Source: Cloeon dipterum
Taxonomy: Eukaryota > Arthropoda > Insecta > Ephemeroptera > Baetidae
NCBI RefSeq assembly: GCF_949628265.1
Contig: NC_088786.1
Span: 11,780,001-11,844,000 of the forward strand
Length of the DNA stretch: 64,000 nucleotides
Reading direction: 5' to 3'
Position 1 is the first letter of the stretch; each line of letters opens with the position of its first letter. The position numbers were made by a program, and so were the translations under genes. Under the pieces are notes generated by a model. It was not told the origin of the DNA and made no database searches. It worked only from the letters and a program-made list of their open reading frames with translations. Shown here one piece after another: positions 54,364-64,000 of the stretch.

Positions 54364-57300
54364 CTACTGATGTGCGCATTGGATGCCCCCTGGCCCAGCG
54401 TGACCTTCGTCGTCATCGTCATCGTAAGCCTCAGTGCTGCGATTGCCGCGCTCAGACTTTTCAAATGGATCGTAGTCCATCAATACCACTTCCTCAGCTT
54501 CGCCAGATGGAATTACCTCTGGAGGTCTTTCCGGTAACAAGGTCTCTAGCAACTGTGAAACAAATGATGGTAACCTTGAATTAAAAAATGACATTGTTTG
54601 CAGCCTAGCAGGTACCAAGTCCTGATAAAACAGGGAGTTCAAGAGAGGATAGTAGAGAGTTTAATTACTCTCAATAATTGGACTGGGTGTGTTCCTTTAG
54701 AAATTATTAGCTTTTCAACTAGACTTGTCGACGACTTACAAGAGGAGAGGCAAATTCATGATTTAAAACATTTTCTTACACTACCAGAAAGTCTTAAAAT
54801 TAACAAGCAACAATAAAAATTTCTTTAATATCGTTCAACAAGTAAAAAATCATAACATTGCGATTATTTAGGTTATGTGCCAAGCACCCACATCAATGCA
54901 TCAGTTGTGTAATAAGTTGCTAACTAGTAATTTACTTACCAACTGAACATTTATTAGATAATGTATATTTTGAATTAAGATCTGGAATTTTCAATAATTT
55001 CTTTTTCATTCCAAATAAAAATTGTAGGAACTTCCATTAAGCAGACAAATATGAAAAAAGTTCGCAGTCTGAAAAAAAACGGAGATTATTTGCTGATTTG
55101 GGAAAAAAGGTGGTGGAAAAAAATCGGACAGAAAAAATATCAAAACTAGTGTGTAACAATCCAACCTGTCCTAAGTTTTGAAAAATTTATATTTGTAAAA
55201 ATACCTCCCCAACCTGTTTCATTATAATATTTTGTTAACTTGAGTACAGACAAGAGATTAAATGTGCATTTAAAAGGGAAATAATATTACCTTAAGTTTA
55301 TCTTCGTCAGCAAAGTTATTGCTAGGGAATGTGACGTCAAACTTAATGTACAAGTTTCCCTTTTCAAACGGGTTTTTGTACTGCGGCATGCCTTCTTCTT
55401 TGATGCCCTTCAAGTCACCTGCAACAAGAACCAATTGTAAGCAAGAACTCCAATAACAAATATCATACCAAATTGGGTTAAAATTTGATTTACCTGGTTT
55501 GATAACTTCTCCTGCCGGGTGTCTGACAAGCAATTCCCTGCCGTCAAGATGCTTAACTACGAGAACAAATCCGCAGAGAGCTTCAGTAATGGAGATGGTG
55601 TGGGTCATGACCAGATCATCGCCAGATCGTTGGAACTTGTCGTGGGGTTTGGTCTGCAGCAGGATAATGACATCCCCTGGCTCAATGCCTGGCATCTGGT
55701 CGCCTTCGCCTCTCAGAGTGATTTTCTGACCATCACGCATTCCCTTGTCAACGTGCGCTTCGATAACCTATCAAAAATTATGGAAAATTGTTGAATGCCT
55801 CTGCAAATTCCAAGTGAATCTAAACAAAATAATTTACAAAAATGTACATCTATTGGAAACTTCACAACTAAGCAGGAACAAAATAACTGTTAGCATGGCT
55901 TTCAAATATTTTATTTTTATCAAAGCAATTTACCGCTTTCTTTGAACCCACTGAAACTTAATATTATGGTGACTGGTTTGTTTATTCTACCTTTGACTCC
56001 TTGATGATCTTCTTGCCTCGGCACACCTGACACCTGTCTTTCTCGGCCATGACCTCGCCCTCTCCACTGCAGTCAGGACAAATGCTCTGTATCTGCTGAG
56101 TCATGCCTGGGCCCAGCTGACGGAAGGAAACCTTTCGCCCGCATCCACGACATCCCCGGCAAGACTGCACTTGGCCTGTTCCTCCCCTCCTGTCAAATTG
56201 ATGTAAAGGATGAGTTTACTTATTAGTTTCCCTGATGTTTACTGACCCATCACAGGATTTGCATATGACGCTCTTGTGGATCTGTAGTTTTGAAGTCTTT
56301 CCATTATAAAGATCTTCTAAGGACACTCTGCAAAGAGATGTTTAAAATTACATTTACATAATGCCTTCAACCTCACACTGTCAATATCCTTAAATAATAT
56401 TGTGACTTTTGCTAGACTCAGAAAGATATCAGATAAATTAAGTATTGACAGGCTTTTTAGTAAACAATTAGAAGCAACCGGGACATTAAAATGGTTGCTT
56501 GGATAGAAATGAAAGTTTTGCTCAAAGCACTTCAAACAGCAAGTTTTCAGCATGTTCCTAAAAATAAATGCAATTTAAGTGACATGTAAATTAAAACCCA
56601 CTAATATTCTTTTTAAAAGGTGGCTCTAGTATCTATAGCTTGAAATTATTTTTTAAATAACAATGAGAGTCATGTGAGTTGAAGCCAACTTTACGAGCAC
56701 CCTCATTTTTAGTGCTTAAAAAATTGTGGAATGTTGTGCTCACTTGAGTGGATGAACTGTGTCTTCACCGCGAGCTCTGCGTCGCCCTCCTCTCATGCCT
56801 CCCATGCCAGGCATGCCAAAGAGTCCTCCGCCAAAAATCTGTGAAAAAATGTCGTCGGGGCCCATGCCGCCATGTTCGTGGGCCCCTTCTTGGATGCCCT
56901 TCAGTCCATACTTGTCATAGACTTCGCGTTTTTGCTTGTCGGACAGGATTTCATAAGCGTATGAAATTTCCTTGAAGTGATCACCAGCTTCAGGGTTCTT
57001 GTCTGGATGGAATTCCATCGCCAGCTTCCGATAGGCCTGAAAAAAAATTCCCGAGTTAACGAGGTTACCTAAGCACTAACGTAATAATTATAGACAACGG
57101 TGATGACGGCGGCTCATGCCAATAATATCAAACTGCCGATGACGTTTCACACTTCGACCCAAAATTATTTCGATACATAAATTGGCTGAATCATCGCGGC
57201 AACAGCACTTTGGTTCGGCCTTGGTTTGTAAAAATGTGTAGATACCCTGATTGCCTCTCAAGTCATTGGCAGACCTAGCTTGTCCCCCACGAATTTAAAC

Positions 57301-57432
57301 CGAGCTTCCGACATCATGGAAACAGCAAAAAAGAGCATTCCCAAGTCAAATTTTCGGTCTTACCTTTTTGATTTCCGAATCGTTGGCATTTTTTTTGACG
57401 CCTAAGATGTTGTACAGGTCTGGTTCGGCCAT
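54364..57432 (-). CDS. DNAJA2: DnaJ homologue subfamily A member 2 (type I Hsp40 co-chaperone)
   Basis: Seven exons join in frame: 57432-57364, 57036-56744, 56327-56247, 56189-55991, 55767-55494, 55418-55291 and 54552-54364 (1233 nt, 410 aa; human DNAJA2 is 412). It has an N-terminal J domain (about residues 4-68) with HPD at 33-35, then a Gly/Phe-rich segment ([14 protein letters not shown]). Four zinc-binding repeats follow ([32 protein letters not shown]; about 143-205), then two client-binding beta domains ([39 protein letters not shown]). The protein ends in CAHQ, a prenylation motif as in vertebrate DNAJA2, so membrane tethering by farnesylation is likely. It stimulates Hsp70 ATPase and delivers clients. 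The shared C-terminal wording favours DNAJA2 over DNAJA1. It is divergent from MED6. Confidence 0.96.
54604..54816 (+). CDS. Unrecognised plus-strand reading frame inside the last DNAJA2 intron
   Basis: A 70-codon open frame preceded by an acceptor-like CATTGTTTGCAG at 54592-54603. It ends at a TAA (54814-54816) that overlaps an AATAAA hexamer (54812-54817), so it looks like a compact terminal exon. The composition is protein-like ([20 protein letters not shown]). I recognise no family and found no upstream partner exon. It could be a nested gene, a retrocopy remnant or chance. Confidence 0.3.
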   Translation, partial: PSRYQVLIKQGVQERIVESLITLNNWTGCVPLEIISFSTRLVDDLQEERQIHDLKHFLTLPESLKINKQQ

Positions 57433-57862
57433 TTTTACCCTTTGCCTTCGCAATGCAATGCACTGCAGAGCACAGAAAGGAGAGAAGTGGCAGAAGCAGA
57501 AACGGCTCTGATTGCAATAATCGCTAGTGGTGCTAGCATGGTGTGTGTATCATGGACTCAAGGAGCGTTTAGAGCATGGAAGCATCCTCTACAGAGAAGC
57601 TCTTAGATACGCTTTGACTGGCTTCGACACGCCCACTTCAGCTTTCAACTAAACAAATAATACTAACTTTTGACTCATTCATTCATTACATAAAAAATAT
57701 TAATTCCTTTCCGTTCATGAATTTGAGCTGCACTTGCACTGCACTTCCGACCTGCTCCTATGACTTCTGAAGTTCGGCGGACTGACTTAATTTACAGATT
57801 GACCTGATTGGCATATCTACTGCAGTCTCCGTTACTCTCGATAGTGTCTGATATCTACTTAC
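57433..57862. promoter_or_regulatory. Divergent promoter between DNAJA2 and MED6
   Basis: 430 bp separates the two start codons, so both promoters must lie here or overlap. It holds a minimal heat-shock-like dyad TTCATGAA at 57714-57721 and a TGACTCA (AP-1-like) at 57671-57677. Both are short motifs and could be chance. No TATA box is obvious. Confidence 0.55.
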
Positions 57863-58873
57863 ATGAAAATGGAACCAAAAGGTATTTAATCAGTATAATA
57901 TTTTCCTTCGTAGCCTTGATTAATATTATATTAAATTTATTTGTCCATTCCAGTGGACAACCCACTGAGTGTGTCTTGGCATGATAGCAACTGGATACCA
58001 ATGTTGAACCCGACCAACATAATGGATTATTTTTCTGAGAGGTCTAATCCCTTCTATGACCGAAATTGCAACAACGAAATCGTCAAAATGCAGCGGCTAA
58101 ATTCCGATCAACTTATGTAAATGTATTATCTATATAATCCTTCAATCAATATTATTTGTATCAAATTTTAGGAACATGACAGGAACTGAATATATTTTGC
58201 TGCATGTCCAGGAGCCAATTTTGTATGTTATTCGCAAGCAGCACAGACATAGTCCAGCCCAAGCAACACCCCTCACAGACTACTATATAATTGCTGGAGT
58301 TGTGTACCAAGCGCCAGACTTAGGATCAGTTTTCAGTTCTAGAATTGTAAGCAGTTAAATCATATATAGCATTGAAATTTTTACTAATATTCATTTTGCT
58401 GGTTTAAGTTGTCTGCTGTGCATAACTTGCAGGGCGCGTTTGACGACACAATCTCTTTCTCAAGATATCACCCCTCAAAGGGATACTCATGGGAGTTCAA
58501 GGATAAGAACCAGAAAGTGGCTGCAGCGAGTACAAGCAAAAAGAGCAGCGATCGGGAAGAGGCGAGTTCCGTGTTTCAGAGACAACGCGTGGATATGCTT
58601 CTCCGAGAATTGACCAACAACTTTCCTCCGAAGGTCATCCAGCCTGTACCATTGGCCCCCACAGAACAAGCAAAACCCGCCACAGGTGCTTGATATTTTA
58701 GAAACTAAATCTTGATCAAGTTTTAATTATTCTCCGGACTAATTAAAAAATTTAATGCACAACTTTCAGATGAAGTTCAGATCAAGACAGAGCCAAGAAC
58801 AGAGAAGTCCGAAGCACCTCTGCCGCAAGGACGAATGAGACCTCCTCCAGAAAAGAAACCTAAACTGAGTTGA
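57863..58873 (+). CDS. MED6: Mediator complex subunit 6
   Basis: Five exons join in frame: 57863-57881, 57954-58116, 58172-58346, 58409-58685 and 58770-58873 (738 nt, 245 aa; human MED6 is 246). Two in-frame ATGs, at 57863 and 57869, are possible starts. Conserved MED6 blocks are [75 protein letters not shown] and [14 protein letters not shown] basic, Pro-rich tail ([12 protein letters not shown]) ends the protein. MED6 is a head-module subunit of Mediator and contacts RNA polymerase II during initiation in the nucleus. Introns are 55-84 nt. A poly(A) signal AATAAA (58880-58885) sits 7 nt after the stop. Confidence 0.97.
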
Positions 58874-58879
58874 GTGATG

Positions 58880-58885
58880 AATAAA
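58880..58885 (+). other. Poly(A) signal of MED6
   Basis: AATAAA only 7 nt after the MED6 stop codon, implying a very short 3' UTR. Confidence 0.75.
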
Positions 58886-58916
58886 AGACACTTTTTCTAT
58901 TTGAGCAAATGATAGT

Positions 58917-58922
58917 TTTATT
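58917..58922 (-). other. Poly(A) signal of ZNF277
   Basis: AATAAA on the minus strand about 195 nt past the ZNF277 stop. Cleavage would fall near 58900, where MED6 transcripts also end. Confidence 0.6.
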
Positions 58923-59115
58923 TGTGTGCTTAATACATTTTTGTGCAGTACGCGAAAAATTTAATATTAACAGATAAATTTCAATGATTTTCAGCGTTCA
59001 ATTTCATGCAATAAGGCAATATTAGGATAAGTTAAAATTTACAAGTAGTATTACTTCTTTAAAGCCTTCAATACCCTATAAATCACGAAATAGGTCGCTG
59101 AGGGTGCCTACTACC

Positions 59116-60985
59116 CTATTCTGGAACGACAGGAACTTCTACTCCATCATTAGCGTCTTCTAGCTGAGATAAAACTGCATCGTTTTCATAGGTTGGGAAG
59201 AAAAATCTGCAAATCACAGCATTAAATTTCGTTTCAATCTCTTTAAAATTTCTTACTGAGGTTGATCAAAAAGAGAAACATCTGGTACAGTGTAGTGCTG
59301 TGCAGACAGCAAATGTTCATCAAGGCTTGACTTGCAGTCAAAAGATTCGTTGCATACTGGACAAGCATTGAGGTAGACTTGCCTTCTAATATAGTTGACA
59401 AGTTTGACCTTAAAATTAAAAAAAAATCAAAATTTTATGCAAAGATCAATCCCTAATTGAAATCCTTCTAGATTGCCAGATTAAATACTTAAATGAATAA
59501 TTTCTTAAACACATCTCGAGTATTTCCTTTTCAACACCTTGGTTGACTTCAGTTAATCTAGTTATCCAACTCACTTGCAAATAGAAAGAGAGATTTAAAT
59601 TGTCCAAGGTAAAGCCATTGTGTTGGACTTGCGAGTGACAGTTGAGGGCATGCAGATGCTTTGACTGATGATCGCAGAAGAGACAGACCAGCGGGGATTC
59701 TGCCTCATCATCGCACCAGTCTGACCACGACTCATCTTCTGGTCCTAGAGGACCATCCTGCTCCTCCTGCAAGCTCCAAATGTAAGACATGTCTAATAAA
59801 AACAAAATGCAGACATACTTCAACTTCTTTCCACGATTTCCCGATTTCAAGGTAGTTTACGATAAAGTATTTGTCCATTTCAGTGTCTTCAGGATTGATG
59901 CATTTATGCTGCTTTTTACGCATGTGTTCGCTGAGAGCGCGCTTCTCGTAGAACTGGTTGTTGCAGAACAAGCACCGCAAATTCTGCAGCCGCAAGTGAA
60001 TCTGCTCCAACAGCTCGTCAATGAAAACCTTCAAAGCAATTTTACTATATTTTCATTTAAAAACAATCAAGTTTATTTACAAGATTGTCAGATCTGCCTA
60101 AATTGAGATTGTGGTATTCAGCAAGATGCTCCAAGGCATCGGCTCTTGTGCCTTCAAGCTTCTTTCGACAGAATAGGCAATCCTGGGAATAAGTCTTGTC
60201 CTCTCTCTCGAATTTCTGTCTTTCTAGGATTACATTCTGTAATTGAAAAATGTTAATTCAATTTTACAGCCGTAACACAAAAAAGGAGAATTATTATTAC
60301 AAGTCGCTTTCGTTGAAGCCCTTCCCTCAGCTGCTTGTCCTCTGGGAGTATGTCGGAGAGCATGAAGTACACCTCGTCCTTGCTATACTCGCCGTCGGGA
60401 GTGGTGTCCATTTTCATTACGCTGCAAAATTCCTCCAGCGGCCCGGACTGGAAGCGAGCTTTCCAAAATTTGACATAGCTAAGCAAAATAATGTTATCCA
60501 ATGACCAAATCAAACTACAGAAGAGCAAACAAACCTTTTTAAACTGGCCACTTGATTAACATCTCCGATGACCAGTCGATGATCAGTGAAAAGGTGTTTC
60601 AGAAAAATTTTCTGCTCGCTCTCCATTTTGAACTCTAGTTTACAGAGCAAACAATCGACAGCTACATCATCATCTTCAAATAATTCCTTCGTGTTTTTTG
60701 GAGCCTTCTGCTTCTGAGGAAAAGATAAAGGCACCAGCATGCCCATGCTGCCCTCTAAATCCATGGCACATGTAGTTGTGTCTGCAAATATTGTACTTTC
60801 CGTCTCAGTTTCCTCGACGTCTGAGACGCCTGCGTCTAGTGCAGCAAGGGCTCCTGCAACGTGTCAGATTTAATCATGCATCTCAGGTTCATTTTTAAAG
60901 CTGACCGAGCTACCATTAAATTTATGTGTAGATATGTATACATAATATCTACATAAGATCAATAACCAATTTACACACCTAACAT
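59116..60985 (-). CDS. ZNF277: Zinc finger protein 277 homologue
   Basis: Exons 60853-60535, 60478-60301, 60236-60081, 60028-59819, 59766-59575, 59408-59257 and 59206-59116 join in frame. A putative 7-nt first coding exon (60985-60979, ATG TTA G) completes 1305 nt, or 434 aa. If that exon is wrong, translation would start at the ATG at 60764. Family blocks are CLLCKLEFKM, HLFTDHRLVIGDVNQVA, VKFWKARF, LPEDKQLREGLQRKRL, CLFCNNQFYEKRALSEHM, RKKQHKCINPEDTEMDKYF, NYLEIGKSWKEVE, WSDWCDDE and FFFPTYEND. ZNF277 is an atypical C2H2 protein linked in other animals to ribosomal protein uS5/RPS2 and to chromatin. The family assignment is strong; the molecular role in insects is poorly known to me. Confidence 0.94.
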
Positions 60986-61434
60986 TTTACTGTTGTTCCA
61001 AACTGAAGATAGTGACAGGGATGTTAAAATAATATTTAACAAATGGTTCCAAAGAAAGAATAATATGTAAGATAAAAAGATCTTAATTTTAGCAGTTGTA
61101 AGGGTTGTAAGCGTCCTGCTTCTGCTCCCGACGAGGTCCCAAACTTAGATAAGGGGGCGTGGTAGTTTGCTACGGAAGAGTGGGGGGCTCGGAGAGGAAG
61201 GTTATACTAAAAGCCGCGAAAGCAAAAATTGATTAATAATGTTTGTGTTTGTAATATTTTTTGTGATTCTGTATTCTGTGGTAGTTGAATTAAATTTTGT
61301 AAATTTTTGTATCAAATGCAAACAAATACCATACATTTTTACTATATTAATAATTGTTTTAGCATACTTTTTAAGAAGAATAATATAAATAAAGAGGATA
61401 AAGAGAGTATAAATTCAGCGCTATATATATAGAA

Positions 61435-61520
<86 letters not shown>

Positions 61521-62854
61521 TTCTCACTACTTTCAATTCATTTCAGTTAAAGAACACTTAAATAAAAAGTGCGAAAAGCCCCATGAAATATTTATCTATC
61601 TTTGCAACTCCAGCGAAAATAAATGAAATTTTTTGGTAAATGAACGGCAGATTTTATTTAGAATACTCGCACTTTTCTTCGCAACCGCTGTAGATGAAAG
61701 AGCGAAAATAAATTAAATATATACCACATTGTATAATTTTTGTAAGTGTAATATAAATTATATTAGAAAAGAAAATTCAACAGCATTTTTAATGTATTGT
61801 GTTTAAGATAAAATAATGTTAGAAATAAAAAATAAATCTAAAGATGGGATGAAGTATTTTAATTAAACAGTATTTGAATACTGTGGGGAAATTGACGAGA
61901 ATTAAAAGTTTTGGCTTTGAAACAAAATGAAAAATCCCATGGGAGATGAATAATAATAATTTATATTGATATTCCATGCAATGGCTGCCCCATTGTCTGC
62001 AAGTTTATAAACTGCCTACGGGATGTACCATATTCATTGTAAAATCAATTAAGTAATTTATATTAGTTGAGAAATTTGTTAATATTAGGTTCGGAGCATA
62101 AATTTGACTATATATAGTATCAATTTTTACGCTCTTCAGGGAGTATAATAGTGGGATTGAGTTAATCACCCTTGCAAAGCCTTTTTTTGGCAAAAAGCAT
62201 AATTATGAAGCTACTTTGACCTCACAGACACAATTATATTATTACATACATGTTATTCTGGTTATTTCATTTTAGGTTGCGAAATTTAGTGGATTATGTT
62301 AAAAAGCCACGCAAATCTACACAAGGTAAGAGAAAAAACAGGATTGGGGAAAAGGAAGTGTCAGGAGACAAAATTATTGAAATAATTTTTTTTTCTTTTA
62401 TCGATTGTCGTGTTTATGGCAAGTCAATTCAAATTAATCGAGATCACATGAACATGGAAATTCTTAGATAAAATTTCAGATCAAGAAAACATCGCCTAAA
62501 TTAATTTTCCCACAGCTATTAATTAAATAATTATTAAATTTCAATTATATATTTCTTATGTATATGACAGTGTCATGAACCAATTTTAAGATATAAGTCT
62601 AGAATAATAATTATGGATATTGGTCAAATCCGGCGAAATCAGAGCGCAGAGAATCCGCGCGGCATGCAATAAAAGCGGCGCAGTGGCTTTCAATGTCAAT
62701 GACATGCTCACATAAAATCACTCTCACTTGGCTGAGTTGATACCTTAGGACCTGTCCGGCAGGTTGGATCTTCTCTTACTTCGCTGGTGGACGGACACGC
62801 AGGCGGAGGTTCACGCCGCTCAGTCAGTTTAGCTAATCGCGCCGAGCCGACGAG
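60986..62854. other. Intergenic region between ZNF277 and the chitin-binding gene
   Basis: AT-rich DNA with the large AT palindrome at 61431-61524. The right end (about 62640-62854) is GC-richer and is the likely promoter and 5' UTR of the following gene. A 50-nt open segment at 62276-62325 has good splice borders but no partner. Confidence 0.5.
61431..61524. repeat. (AT)n microsatellite inside a perfect 94-bp palindrome
   Basis: A 78-nt AT run (61439-61516) is bordered by AGAACTCT on the left and its reverse complement AGAGTTCT on the right. The whole segment can fold on itself into a cruciform or hairpin. Confidence 0.93.
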
Positions 62855-63634
62855 ATGCATGCCACGCTGCTTTCTCCGGCTTGCTACTTTAGCCTCTTCG
62901 TCTTACTATTCGTCGCACACAACGTAAACTCGTTCGAAATCACCAAAAGTGAGTACTCTCTGATCATATTTGTTTAAATGTGACACACATTAATAACTAA
63001 ATATTTTTATTCCCGATTTTGCGTATTTTAATATTAATAATTATACTATAATATCCACCACATTCTGAAAATGTTTCGCTTGTATAAAGTAATTTTGCTG
63101 TTTGTTCGAGGAAAAAGGTTCATTTGTTTTGTAACGGAATCAAGTTTAAAAAAAACTAGGTTAACGCCTCAAGCCAGGAAGGGTTAGTCGCACAAAAAGA
63201 AGTCGCAGCAAGTTTTCGTTAAGAGATGTCGAGAGGAATGTCTTCACGGTATACTCCAAATATAATTGACAAAATATATACAATTAAAATGTGTGAAGAC
63301 CGCCTCTCTGATTTACAAATTATAATAAGTTGTGGCTGTATCATGGTGAAAATCGAAAATACATTAAAAAATACTATTTTAATCACGTGCGAGGATGAAA
63401 GTCTTTATTGCTGATAACCGTGAATTTTCTCGAATCAAAAGCTGCATATTAACCGTAGAAAGTGCAGAACGGAGAGCTAATCGCACAATGAAAAGTGGAA
63501 AATTATGAAGCTTTTCCTTTCAGTAAAGCGAGGTGTGGACTGCTTGGAGGATGGCCGCTTCTATCGAAATCCTGAAAGAAATATGAACCAAGCATGGACG
63601 AACCACGAGTGTTCCAAATACTACCTGTGCCTAG
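62855..63634 (+). CDS. Secreted chitin-binding (peritrophin-A type) protein, 5' part
   Basis: Two exons join in frame, 62855-62948 and 63524-63634, and the gene runs past the right edge; the second donor (G|GTGAGT) is in phase 1. Exon 1 encodes a signal peptide with a hydrophobic core (CYFSLFVLLFVAHNVNS). Exon 2 begins IKRGVDCLEDGRFYRNPE and continues to HECSKYYLCL, the start of a ChtBD2 domain with Cys and aromatic residues in the usual spacing. The arrangement recalls insect chitin deacetylases, where such a domain precedes LDLa and deacetylase domains. That is an inference, since the decisive part lies outside the window. It would act in cuticle or tracheal extracellular matrix. Confidence 0.72.
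62949..63523 (+). other. First intron of the chitin-binding protein gene
   Basis: 575 nt, donor GTGAGT and acceptor CTTTCAG, phase 1. Non-coding; a short open frame at 63226-63414 shows no family resemblance. Confidence 0.65.
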
Positions 63635-64000
63635 GTGAGTCTATCGAAATATGCTGGATCAAAACAGGGATATCAAATTCGATTTTGAAAAGGATTATAT
63701 GATTAGTGAGAAAGGAGAAAGAAAAGTATAAGTGCCTGCGGGAGCAATAAACTTTAAGTACTTGGCGCAAGTGAGAAGTAATCATGCTCCGAGAAGTGTA
63801 TAATAAAAGTTCATAACACAGAGGACGCAATGGCAATATAACAAAGGCGTAATTGCAGCATCGAAAAACTCGGCCACCGCAGAGCAAAACAATGCAGGCA
63901 TTGTAAAAATCAGTCACGTTTCACAGCAGAAACAAAATTTCTCGCCAAATCCGAATAATTAGCTGTGGCGGAGTACTTTCTTTCTCAACGAAAGGTTGTT
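63635..64000 (+). other. Partial intron of the chitin-binding protein gene at the window edge
   Basis: The sequence starts with GTGAGT and no further exon of the gene is visible before the window ends. Confidence 0.6.

Overview
This is a 64 kb window of animal nuclear DNA, almost certainly from an insect. Genes are split by GT-AG introns from about 50 nt to several kb, intergenic DNA is AT-rich with microsatellites, and two genes belong to arthropod-typical families: a Beaten-path (Beat) immunoglobulin protein and a Charlatan-like zinc-finger factor. I cannot name the species. Eight protein-coding genes can be rebuilt exon by exon, and in each one the exon phases join without a frame break.

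Layout: (1) 1-5358, minus: 5' part of an SLC16/monocarboxylate-type transporter, running off the left edge. (2) 5359-15548: about 10 kb with no recognisable gene, with several GC-rich islands. (3) 15549-32230, minus: a six-exon Beat-family gene (310 aa) with very long introns. One intron holds a young, short LTR retrotransposon (20002-21756, minus) with two 361-bp LTRs, a tRNA-Trp primer-binding site and an AATT target duplication. (4) 35180-36867, minus: NF45/ILF2 in eight exons (389 aa). (5) 37831-45802, minus: a 14-exon gene for a 1784-aa protein with about 25 C2H2-type fingers, best matched to Charlatan. (6) 45826-54363: long upstream region with strong minus-strand splice donors that may mark alternative non-coding first exons of the zinc-finger gene. 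(7) 54364-57432, minus: type I Hsp40 DNAJA2 (410 aa). (8) 57863-58873, plus: Mediator subunit MED6 (245 aa), divergent from DNAJA2 across about 430 bp. (9) 59116-60985, minus: ZNF277 (434 aa), tail-to-tail with MED6. (10) 62855-63634 and beyond, plus: start of a secreted chitin-binding protein, cut by the right edge.

The right half is a compact cluster of housekeeping genes: RNA-binding and transcription factors, a chaperone and Mediator. The left half is developmental or neural in style, with sparse small exons in long non-coding DNA. I found no prokaryotic-type system, CRISPR array, tRNA or rRNA gene. The most notable items are the young non-autonomous LTR element, a frame-supported GC-AG intron in the Charlatan-like gene, repeated two-finger modules in that gene, and an unexplained plus-strand reading frame inside a DNAJA2 intron.
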